Of a DNA stretch of 64,000 nucleotides, positions 10,401-18,498 are shown piece after piece. Source of the stretch: Acanthosoma haemorrhoidale (lineage: Eukaryota; Arthropoda; Insecta; Hemiptera; Acanthosomatidae); the NCBI GenBank assembly GCA_930367205.1, contig OV884011.1, forward strand, positions 164,899,226 through 164,963,225, in the 5' to 3' direction. Every line of letters starts with the position of its first letter. The first letter of the stretch is position 1. The notes under the pieces were generated by a model. That model made no database searches and had not been told where the DNA came from. It worked only from the letters and a program-made list of their open reading frames with translations. A program made the translations under genes and the position numbers.

Positions 10401-10806
10401 GTTCGAGATCCTCTTTGGGCTGCGCGAAAGACGGAGAAATGGGGCAGAGACGGTAGCAGACAAGGGAATGGCGGAGAAAATGGCGAGTAATACTGTCGCT
10501 TTGAGGAAAATTTGCGACAAAGTCAGAGAAAGGATAACGAGGGACAAAGCGAGACGAGTGGAACGGGAAAACCTCAAAGTCCGGGATCGAATGGGGGAAC
10601 TTAAAATCGGGACTATCGTCTATAAAAAACTAGGGTCAAATAGGAGCAAAGAGCTGGTGCGATATGAGGGCCCATTTAAAGTGGTCGTGATTAGGGAACA
10701 CAACGTCGTGACAATTGAGAGTATACGACCCCCTAAGAAGCGGCGAAATGTCCACATAGAACAGTTAAAGCTTCCACCTGGGGGGGAGGTTGTAGATCAG
10801 GAATGA
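7426..10806 (+). CDS. pol: Pol polyprotein (protease, reverse transcriptase, RNase H, integrase)
   Basis: Open from 7426; the first ATG is at 7483 (1107 residues from there, used for numbering). The retropepsin motif reads LVDMGSTNTIMS (Asp ~18), with Met where D-[S/T]-G is usual. Reverse transcriptase follows: RVVIDYRKLN, STLDLKAGYHQIKM, RMPFGLKNAP and the catalytic YMDD (~337-340). RNase H has ITTDAS (~486), a YSALERELL block and HTDHRPLQW. Integrase has the zinc-binding H-H-C-C region (HQGKTNHRG ... CAVC) and a D,D35E core: Asp ~840, Asp ~893, Glu ~929. A GPY/F-type motif (YEGPFKVV) lies near the C-terminus. All catalytic residues are present and the frame is intact, so the protein may be functional. 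It reverse-transcribes and integrates the element. There is no start codon between the gag UGA and 7483. Confidence 0.95.
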   Translation, partial: GACRQRGDRILRCNAIRERMCALPLIRVKGGEMCLVDMGSTNTIMSRGALERLYGGERALQIQVCNCSLITLGGPCEVVGELVIGLNRWAKKGGDLKIHIVGNMPREYQVIVGCDMLGKVGARVENIGEKWNIKLGKVEYKCQGTIWDGRAWIGAVNKIEGWREGLQREFEDIFYVEGDTLGATGKTVHEIQLKKERVTYVKERRYPQALRRHIREELESLKRQGIIIDSTSPYNSPLWAVRKKNRPGDETEKYRVVIDYRKLNENTTDEKYPIPRFEDILDRLNGATIFSTLDLKAGYHQIKMSANDQDKTAFTFERGHYQFTRMPFGLKNAPITFQRLMDEFLRGIDEAVCQVYMDDLLVFSRTEAEHVEHLRSVFQRVREFGLKLSMEKSLLGKKKINFLGHTISQEGVKPDSTKVEAIRRMVVPTDVKGIRRLLGTLNYYRRFVPDMAAYLVPINNLLRKGARVVITPIMEQNIRKCMSSLQEEPILAFPDFQHPFTITTDASEYALGAVLSQERDGGERPVAYASRRLTETEARYSALERELLGIVWAIDHFRPYVFGRKFRVHTDHRPLQWVGKLKESSARVTRWKEFLSQYNMEIIYKPGKENVVADWLSRAITVNALEEGEPSGEIQQFLREWTPGEDGSLGTRGDSEGEETLEEEGSAAERPVEMEVTEGIVNDKRRQIIWKSKTSGRLQIAYDSYGRSKIATIWSPPGVRNHQICRALKDASEPGKTHHVFVGNATIWEKIRRLWRTEQLGVDRIFIRCTSMVETLKDREQQLEVTLAYHQGKTNHRGVQETSQALRRRYFWWGMKKSIQEMIGACAVCLTTKYDRHPPRGRQEESPTAETPLSDLQVDTFTWRGYKWVTTIDSFSKVAMAHPVQDRSSDAVILALNTLFQFYGVPDRIASDGGREFDNANIRKEMKTLDVSWHLNTPGHPKSRGGIERLHSTLSDHLRVYHAEKGLPANEAMPKAVAAYNHSIHTATGFSPFEILFGLRERRRNGAETVADKGMAEKMASNTVALRKICDKVRERITRDKARRVERENLKVRDRMGELKIGTIVYKKLGSNRSKELVRYEGPFKVVVIREHNVVTIESIRPPKKRRNVHIEQLKLPPGGEVVDQE

Positions 10807-11103
10807 GCTGGAGTGTCCTCGCAGCATACACGCAAGGAACATTGTAAATAGTTATAGTTATGTGATTTTTCCCACAGAAGTATTGTTTTTTTTTAAAAGT
10901 CAAAGTTTTCTTTTATGTTTTTTGTTTACAAGTGACAGTTGGTTTTTACGTTTTATAGGATTAGAGCTTAATGTGAGGGATTACAGGCTGTGTACGGGCG
11001 GGGCTGGCCTTTGCTCCTTTGTAACATTAGCGGAGCATTATTTGAATGGACTAAGACGTCCGAGTGTTGGACTTCAAAGTTTGCGAATGGGTGTTCGTAA
11101 ACT
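10807..11103 (+). other. Non-coding tail of the element, no env
   Basis: About 300 bp between pol and the polypurine tract. An 85-codon frame at 10862-11119 runs into the LTR. It has no signal peptide, furin site or transmembrane anchor typical of insect envelope genes, so I do not call it a gene. Confidence 0.7.
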
Positions 11104-11113
11104 GGTGGGGGGG
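11104..11113 (+). promoter_or_regulatory. Polypurine tract, plus-strand primer
   Basis: A G-rich purine run (GGTGGGGGGG, broken by one T) directly precedes the first base of the 3' LTR, the expected position of the plus-strand primer. Confidence 0.8.
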
Positions 11114-11293
11114 AGTTAAGTCCAGGCGCCGCTAGTGCCCAGCCTTAATCCCCAAACATATGTTATCTGTATATGTTTACAGGTAATACCTATAGATAGA
11201 GGTATCTTGGTCTAAATAAAGTAGTCTTGTTATAACGTTCTACGTGTTCTTATTACCAACCTTTCTTAGCTTGTAATTCAATAAACATTAACT
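11114..11293 (+). repeat. 3' LTR of the Ty3/Gypsy element
   Basis: 180 bp. I compared it with 5960-6139 by eye and found no differences. It is followed by GGTA, the 4-bp duplicated target. Confidence 0.95.
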
Positions 11294-11297
11294 GGTA

Positions 11298-11842
11298 TAC
11301 ATGTGTATACACCCGTATAATGTATATTAGTATATAGTATGCGTTAGGACTTTGGTGGACTGTGTCATTAAAACCGCGTTTTACACGAATGTTTTGCCAC
11401 TACGAGAGCTTAAAACATTGCCTATTAAAACTTATGAAACATACGATTTAAATTCAAAACTGCTAAAACAAAACTGTGTTTTTTCTGATAACATGGCAAC
11501 GCATCATGAAATACCATTTTTTTCCTTCATATTCGTTGAAAATTGTATATCGATTATATATAAATTAATCTATTTGAAATAGGTCAATACTATATTTCCT
11601 AAAGCTTGGCATCATTTTATACAATTTTTAATAATTTTACATCGCGATTTGTGATTGTTACAAGAGTATAATGTACATTATACATTTATTGTCTATACAT
11701 GTTTAAAAAGTGATGGGCTCGCTTTATGAATCATAAAACTTAAAACTAACTTACATTTAACAAACGAAATCTTAGCTTGATTTTCCCCGACAGTCAATCC
11801 GATTAAGAAAACTGGAATTAAAGTTGATTGGTAAAACATCAA
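11298..11842. other. No gene seen
   Basis: AT-rich flank between the Ty3/Gypsy element and a solo LTR. A 76-codon plus frame (11352-11582) shows no recognisable domain. Confidence 0.5.
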
Positions 11843-12635
11843 TGTAGCGAAGAGCTAAATATATGTAAATTACCCTACACTCTGGTTCATAATGTATTAT
11901 AATAGAAATGCAAATCTGTGTAAACTTCTGGTAATAAATCATAGAGGGATTGGCAGATGTAACCAAGTAACAGAGGATCGAGGTTACGGCAATAAAACCT
12001 AGGGCAAGCACATCTGCCCCTTAAAATAGACCTTCAGTCACGTTCCAGTGGTCATAAAATCACTCCAGAAACAGTTTAGATCACGTAGCTCGGGAGGTGG
12101 GACATCATAAAGCACACCTTTTGGACCAACGGGATAATAAAACAGACCACCTGCAGACAGACTCCGCCTTCCACGAGGGATCAATATTTATATCAGTAAT
12201 TTTCGCCCTGAAGCAGCACTCTGTCTCTTAGTCTCCACAGCCACACTACTTGTCACTTTACACCAGGGCCACTTGGCCCTGGTAGGCTCACTAGTCACTC
12301 TACTCTCTCTCTGCCGCACCTATGAGTCGTCACCCTGTCTCACAGTAATGCAGACCTCCTGTCGCCTCGCGCCTGCTGCCCTGCCGCACCCCGTTCTAAC
12401 TCTGATCAAATCTTATTCTTTATGAACCTCTGAACCTCATCCTGAACACATTGTATTGTCGGGACACATCCCTATCAATAAATGGAGTCAGATATTAACG
12501 CCTACATGGAACATGGTCCATGTTATTAACTACAACAATCCGCACTTGTCACCAGGGCTAGAGTGATCAGGCACTCCCCTAGTGATGCCCCCCGACAATT
12601 TTTGACCTCCGACAATTGTTCACCCTATTCCGACA
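11843..12635 (-). mobile_element. Solo LTR, copy R (reverse orientation)
   Basis: On the minus strand it begins TGTCGG and ends CGCTACA. ATCAA at 11838-11842 and at 12636-12640 is a perfect 5-bp target duplication. Shared blocks with copies P and Q include CATGGACCATGTTCCATGTA, GGCGTTAATATCTGACTCCA, a GATATAAATA TATA-like box and the GAACCAGAGTGTAGGGTAAT region near the 3' end. The motif CAATTGTCGG occurs twice near the start. 793 bp with no internal coding sequence, so a solo LTR. Confidence 0.9.
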
Positions 12636-12872
12636 ATCAATAATCAATACAGTTACCAATAAACGTTAATTTCTATTTTATTAATCGGGTTCGTTACCGT
12701 CCGAGTAGCTACTCACTAATCCTGACCCCGTGTGAACGTCGATCTGACCCATCTCTAAGTAAGACATCTTTTGGGGAGTTGGGCATCGTACACAAAGACG
12801 TACAACTAGGCTACGGAGGCGGCTGAACCGATAAATGAAGTGCTATTAACTAATTCATTTTTTTTTTACCTT

Positions 12873-14007
12873 CATAATAATCTTGTGCCAAAATTACAAT
12901 CTAACTTATTAGGCAATAAGTAATTGAGATAAATGTTCTCATTCATAGCATATTTAAAATTCATCATTCAATCATTCAGTTTGTCACCACCCTCGCATGC
13001 GAAAGAGGAAGTGGAGTCTTGGGAAGTCCCACACACTCCTGCGTCATCCGCGTCACTGATACGAGCCAGAGGAGGCCAATGAAGAGCGCGAGAGCCACAG
13101 ACGCTCAGGACATGATTAGAGAAACTGGCCATTGGCAGGACTCCCACTGTCACGCATTTATAGCAGGTCACGGGGCCACTGTCGTCTCCAAGAAGGATTA
13201 TAGGGATGAGTGGAGCAGTGCAATGACTGTGCTAGGGGATTAGGGTTGTTGGATAGGTTACTATGGAATTTCATGAACTTTGAAGGGATGAGTTCAAGAA
13301 TGTAAGGTATATTAAGATCGTTATGAAGGGTTTTGTTGCTGAAGTAATAAGGGATATTTACTATTGTTCTCAGGACTTCTAATTGAAAGTATTGGATACG
13401 CTTGATGTCTGACTTTTTTCATGTCCCCCATAGCTCTATTCCGTATGTCCAGATTGGCTTAAGTATAACTTTGTAAATTAATAATTTATTATCTGTTGAG
13501 AGATAGGTTGTCTTTTGAAGTAGTCTGTACAATTGTCCAAAGCGTCTGTTTAGTTCTTGTCTTTTTAGTCTTATATGTAGATTCCAGGTCAGTAGTTGGT
13601 CGAGATGGAAGCCTAAGTACCGTACTGTCTCGGATACAGGGTGATGAATAGAATTAAAATAAACTAGTGGACAAGACTTGCGACAGAGGGTGAAGGTAAT
13701 GTGGGAACATTTTGCTTCATTACCTTTGATCCACCATTGGTAGCACCAATACTTGATCCCATCAAGGTGTTTTTGAAGGTGTTGGGATGCTATATCAGGG
13801 TCTGGATGGGTTGACAGGGCTGCAGTGTCATCTGCAAATGTGGCCAAGAAGGTATTGGGGGTAGACGGGACATCAGCGGTGTATACGGTATAGAGGATGG
13901 GACCCAGGAAACTGCCCTGTGGAACTCCTACTTTTATGGGATAGTAGTTGAAATATTCTGAACTTAATGGACTTAGAAGAAGCGGTTTGAAAGGTAGGAC
14001 TGTAGGC
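12873..14007 (-). mobile_element. Family A Jockey-like element, 5'-truncated copy
   Basis: On the minus strand this runs from the middle of the reverse transcriptase (cut at about 14007, just before FQTASSKS-like sequence) through the ORF2 C-terminus to the family 3' UTR. The tail region is near 12880-12910 (AAGTTAGATTGTAATTTTGG). Identity with the copies at 18.5-21.1 kb and 42.9-44.3 kb defines it. Frameshifts and stops make it non-functional. Confidence 0.9.
13419..14007 (-). pseudogene. Family A reverse transcriptase fragment
   Basis: One open stretch of about 195 residues shows the reverse transcriptase core: VGVPQGSFLGPILY, then the catalytic FADDTAALS, and further on VRYLGFHLDQLLTWN and KPIWTYGIELWGT, typical of Jockey-type ORF2 proteins. 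The N-terminal half (endonuclease and first RT motifs) is absent because the copy is 5'-truncated. Downstream the frame shifts at about 13419 and the C-terminal ~100 residues lie in other frames. It is a relic; no expression is implied. Confidence 0.85.
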
Positions 14008-15036
14008 TGTTTTTCCCTAGCATTCCCCACCACGCCGCGCGTGCAATCTCTCAGTCCATTGTGTGCAATCGAGGTGGTATGGGAGGTATCTTATAGACCT
14101 AATTTTTACTTCAAGCATGTCAAATGATATAACACTCATCCTGCAGTGATATAAAACATTGTTTGCTCGCAAATCTCCAAAAGACCTACAATCTATTTCG
14201 TTTGGAAATGCATAGTTTATACCTCGGGGAAGCCAAAATGAGCTAAGTAAGCAACGTAAAAAAGTCCGTTGAAATAATACGGCACTAGAGTGGCAAAAAC
14301 CGCATGTGAGAAAGATAAAAAATTGTTTACCTGAAGAGGAAATCAAGAACTTTTCAAAATAATTTCTTCAATTATATTCTTGCAAACTAACAATTCCCGC
14401 GAATTGAGTTCAACATGAAACCTATCCCAAGATAGAGGCCATTTTATCGATTTCTAACATCCTTGCTTTGCTCGGGACAGCAGATGTAAATATATGCAGA
14501 TTTCATGTGCATTCCTAATGCATTTTTATTTACCTTCGCCTTTTACTTGACGACCTATGGAGCTGTGGGTATTTTTTCAAATCAGGTCATTTTTTTGTTG
14601 GTTTTTTGATTCCGCTAACATTACACCTTTGGACAAGAAATCCTTGGTTGGGCTTACATTAGTTATTAGTGGGAAAAAATATTTTTTTGATAGTGAAATG
14701 TTCTTCATCAAATATTTTCCCTATTAAAACTATTATAGGTATCAGTTGTCCCAAAAAGGTTAGAAATTTTTGTCGCTTACACCACGGGAACTACTTTATC
14801 TGTTCGGGGTATGTATACATTTCTTTTTGAAATACACCGTTTCACATAGAAGTTGAAGGAACAGTTTTTCTTAAATAGGTAATTTTTTTACATATTCAAA
14901 ATTACATGCATAGTATATTTTAAATATATATATAAGACTTCGAAAATCGTATTAATTAATAAATACGGGACTATTTTTTTTTCACACATTGATTCCGCAA
15001 ATATTTCATATTTATCTTATGTCAGTAATACGGGAT
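14008..15036. other. No gene assigned
   Basis: A 109-codon minus frame (14017-14346) begins inside this stretch but matches no domain I know and has no splice or start context that convinces me. The rest is AT-rich. Confidence 0.4.
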
Positions 15037-16032
15037 TGTCGGGATATTGGTTGAACAATTGTCGGAGGTGAACAATTGTCGGAAAAGGTGAACAATTGTC
15101 GGAGGTCAACAATTGTCGGATTGCTGTAGTTAATAACATGGACCATGTTCCATGTAGGCGTTAATATCTGACTCCATTTTATGAATAGGGATGTGTCCCG
15201 ACAAGACACTGTGTTCAGGATGAGGTTCAGAGGTTCATAAAGAATAAGACCAGTTTTCAGAGTTCGGGAGAGAGATCGGCAGCGTAATAAGTACAAGTCG
15301 TCTGAGGTCTGCTATAGGCTGTGTGACAAGTGCCGTCGTAGAGTAGCAGAAGGCTGAGTAGGCATATCGCGACGGTGATAGCGGATATCGGTATGTAGAA
15401 ACTAGAAAAGAATGAAGAGTGGGGCCTACCAGGGGCCAAGTGCCCCCGGTGTCGAGTTACTCGGAAGACTAAGAGACGGAGTCGCCCACCAGGGCCAGGT
15501 GCCCTGGGGTTAGTGATAAGTCGTGCGCTATGAAGACTGAGAGACTGAGTGGCCAGGGCGAAAACCCCTTGATATAAATACCCGTGCCCTTTCCCTGCCG
15601 GGAGGCGGAACCTGTCGGCCACGGGTATGTTTACGATATATGGCCTTGGTATATGGTATACTTAGTTATATGGCCGTTGGGATACAAGGGTGTGTTTTTT
15701 ATAGCTGCTAGGGCTTCACCCCCTTGGGTTATTTGACCACCTATAGCAAGGTTATTATCCCATGGGTCCCAAAAGGGTTCCTAGCATGATTTATTGACCG
15801 TGGGAACGTGACTGAAGGTCTATTTTAATAGGGGTAAGTGTCCTTTGCCCAGGTTTTATGGTACCAGGTGGCTAATTCTCTTGGTTTATTGCCGCACCCT
15901 TTTAGCACTTGTCTACGACTTCCGACCTCTCTATGATTTATTACCAGAAGTTACATGACATTTTCTATTATAATACATTAATTATGAACCAGAGTGTAGA
16001 GTAATTTACATATATAGTTAGCGGTCGCTATA
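15037..16032 (+). mobile_element. Solo LTR, copy Q
   Basis: Begins TGTCGGG, ends CGCTATA (one change from GCTACA in the other two). GGGAT at 15032-15036 and 16033-16037 is a perfect 5-bp target duplication. The first ~90 bp hold four copies of an ACAATTGTCGG unit that repeats the LTR terminus itself. Contains GATATAAATA as a TATA-like box (about 15573). 996 bp, the longest of the three. No internal region remains. Confidence 0.9.
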
Positions 16033-16236
16033 GGGATGATGTGAAATACACCAAATACAATTTAAGATAGGTTTTGTCGCTTTTACGTCTACTATTGTTG
16101 AAGACGCAGACTGTCAAAAGATGCCTCAGCACTTCTTCAATAGTAGAGCCTCACCCTGAAGCCTGAATTTATCATAACCGAAGGCAGGAAGTGTCGGTTA
16201 CCCATAGCAAGTATGTGAGTTAATTGTCCCCTGCAG

Positions 16237-16412
16237 TGGCACAAAACGGAATTACTCTGGGACGTAACGAACGTGTCAGTCAGACCCTGGCTAAACGGAG
16301 AAGATTCTGTGACTTGGTTGATAAATTAATTGCTTTACCCAGCTCTGAGCGGTGGTTCAGACCCGTATCGTCCATTGAACAACGGGACTTGAGTCGTTAT
16401 ACTCAAATTTAG
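16237..16412 (+). CDS. Candidate terminal coding exon of an unidentified gene
   Basis: A possible 3' splice site (TTGTCCCCTGCAG, AG at 16235-16236) is followed by an open frame ending at TAG 16410-16412. The residues look like real protein: RRRFCDLVDKLIALPSSERW, then FRPVSSIEQRDLSRYTQI and stop. The frame enters with two bases of a split codon (TG then GCA CAA). Base composition is higher in GC than the flanks. I do not recognise the family, and no upstream exon could be joined, so it may equally be a piece of an unlisted mobile element. Confidence 0.35.
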
Positions 16413-16721
16413 TTATGTGCTCTACGAACTAAATCATACGAACCCCAAGAGAGAGGGACTTTAATTTAATTAAAATGTCTGCTCAAAGAAATGATCTAAT
16501 CGCTCTGAAATGTTAAAGGTTTATTTAACACAGGCCGAAAAAAATATGGGATTTACATCTCTATATAAAAATGTTTTCAAAAGCAAAATATTTGCTGTAA
16601 CATCGATTACTTATCTACTATTAGTAAATTAATGTTAATTTTATTTTAAATATATTACACATTTCGTTACATATTACTTTGGGATTAATAAATTTTTTTT
16701 AAAAATGTTTATCAAATAAAA

Positions 16722-17052
16722 AATCTTTATTGTGATAAAATTACAATTAGCCTTATTAGGCAATAAATAATTGCGATCAATGGAGCTGGCCATTGTCAGG
16801 ACTCCCACTGTCACGTATTTATTGCAGGTAACGAGGCCACTGTCGCTTTAGTCTCCGAGGAGGATTATAGCAATGAGTGGTGCAGTACAATGACTGTGCT
16901 GCGGGTTTAGGGTGGTTGGTTGTTTATTTAAGGTTTATTTAGATTGTTATGAAAGGTTTGGTTGCTGACGTAATAAGGGGCATTTACTATTGTTTTCAGG
17001 ACTTTTGATTGAAAGGATTGGATACGATTGATGTTCGACTTTTTTGATGACC
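16722..17052 (-). mobile_element. Family A element, internally deleted 3' fragment
   Basis: The minus-strand sequence matches the end of ORF2 and the 3' UTR. The usual block between the CAATAAATAATTGCGATCAA tail region (about 16760-16780) and GGCCATTG is missing, so most of the 3' UTR has been deleted. Ends near ATTGTGATAAAATTACAATT at 16728-16747. Confidence 0.8.
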
Positions 17053-17453
17053 CCTATTTTTTTAAATAAAAATAACACGGTGCATTCAATTGAAGATGAG
17101 AATTTCGGATAAATGATAATCTGTGAGATTGGATTCTTGTAACAGGTCGGAATCTTTGATAACCAGACTGAGAATTGTTTACTTTTGTAAACTTACGAAA
17201 TTCCTTAACTCCACCCTAATACTTTTTATTGATCATTCTTATCAATTCAAGCTTTGATTTTGTATAAGAAACGTGAAAAAATGGTTGGTAAACACTGCCT
17301 AAAATGCTGGAGAAAACAAGAGGCCTAGTTGCCATGTGCATTTGTGAATATTTGATGATGCCTTGTGATATTTTATATCGCTCGTGCTGTGATAAACCAG
17401 TTTCGACTGTTTTATAATATTATTTGAAATGAACGTATAATTGGTGTTGTTTC
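17053..17453. other. No gene seen
   Basis: AT-rich flank, no open frame of note. Confidence 0.5.
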
Positions 17454-17749
17454 TTTTTTTTTTTTTTTTTTCTTTCATAGCCCCTTTAAATTTACAGATA
17501 ATTATATATAATTACAGATCCTCATGCGAATCTATTTACAAATTATTTTTGTATTTCCTAAACATCGCTACATTATATACTGGTTTTGTTATTTTATAAA
17601 AAATATATAATGAATAAACAAGTATAATGATATACATTATACGCGACTGGACTAAACTGACTAATAAAGGTGATAGGGCTCACCTTTTTGATCAACCTTA
17701 ACACTAACTTACATACTAATTCTTAACCTAATTTTTCCCCAACAGTCTT

Positions 17750-18498
17750 TTGCTATCGATAAGGGAAGGGTGGTGGGGCCATAGTGTTAAACACTGGGTT
17801 TGTCAGGTGCTGCAGTGAGCCAAAAACTTGAAGTGTTCGGCGGATGAACTCAACACCAAGCAACGGGTGCAGGTCAGCGTTCTTCAACCTCTCGAGAGAG
17901 GTATGTCGGACTACTTTTCACATGATCCCATTCTGGAAATGTTGGAGACATTTGGCTGTATTTTCAGTCAAGTGGGTAAATAGCGGGGCACCGTACAGCA
18001 GAGGTGGCTGGAGGACACATTTATAGATCATCAATTTGAGACGAAGCGACAGGTTGGGTGAAGTTAGCCCAATAGCCGGTAAGACCTGTGTCGTACTTTT
18101 TGTATTTTATTACTACAATGAGTAGAGAAATGAAGATGCCTATCCATTTTTATACCCATATAGTGCATTGAGAAAGCTGATGAGTTCTCTTGCCCTCCTA
18201 TGCTATACGATTTTGGCAAGGATTTTTTCTCCTTTTGGAGGGAGAAGATTACGCAGTCGGTCTTCCCGGCGTTTACACTGATGTTTAACATGCCCAGCCT
18301 GTCGTTGATAACGTTAAAAAACTGATTCGGCCTGTGTAAGAGCTCTTTGTGCACTCATGCTGCTGCTGTAAACCGCAATGTCGTCGGCGAAAGCCATTTC
18401 AGTAGCTTTCTTACAGTTTTCCCCAACAATTTCAGATGTGTACATGCTGAAAAGACAGAACTACACCTTGAGGAACTCCACAAGTCAGAGGGAATGAG
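17750..18498 (-). pseudogene. Family B ORF2, C-terminal half (broken)
   Basis: On the minus strand: MHKELLHRPNQFFNVINDRL, GMLNISVNAGKTDCVIFSLQ and HYMGIKMDRHLHFSTHCSNK closely match the post-catalytic part of ORF2 at 41.1-41.4 kb. Further along lie the thumb-like and C-terminal regions in shifted frames, ending at the TNPVFNTM-type motif (about 17785-17800). Stops and frameshifts abolish function. Confidence 0.85.

Larger units (their letters stand above)
5960..11293 (+). mobile_element. Complete Ty3/Gypsy LTR retrotransposon
   Basis: A 5334-bp element: two 180-bp LTRs that look identical base for base (AGTTAA...TTAACT, a 6-bp terminal inverted repeat), a primer binding site directly after the 5' LTR, gag (6235-7425), pol (7426-10806), ~300 bp of non-coding sequence and a polypurine tract abutting the 3' LTR. 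GGTA at 5956-5959 and 11294-11297 is a 4-bp target duplication. Pol order is protease, reverse transcriptase, RNase H, integrase, which places it in Ty3/Gypsy rather than Copia. No env gene is present. Identical LTRs and intact frames imply recent insertion and possible activity. The UGA between gag and pol is the only interruption. Confidence 0.95.

Noticed and set aside
10862..11119. 85-codon frame after pol as a possible env
   Set aside because: Too short, runs into the polypurine tract and LTR, and shows no signal peptide, cleavage site or membrane anchor.
5190..11293. The LTR at 5205-5846 as part of the neighbouring Ty3/Gypsy element
   Set aside because: Different termini (TGTCGG versus AGTTAA), different target duplication length (5 versus 4 bp) and no sequence shared with the 180-bp LTRs.
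11843..16032. LTR copies R and Q as the two ends of one element
   Set aside because: They are in opposite orientation, each has its own different target duplication, and the DNA between holds a family A copy rather than gag/pol.
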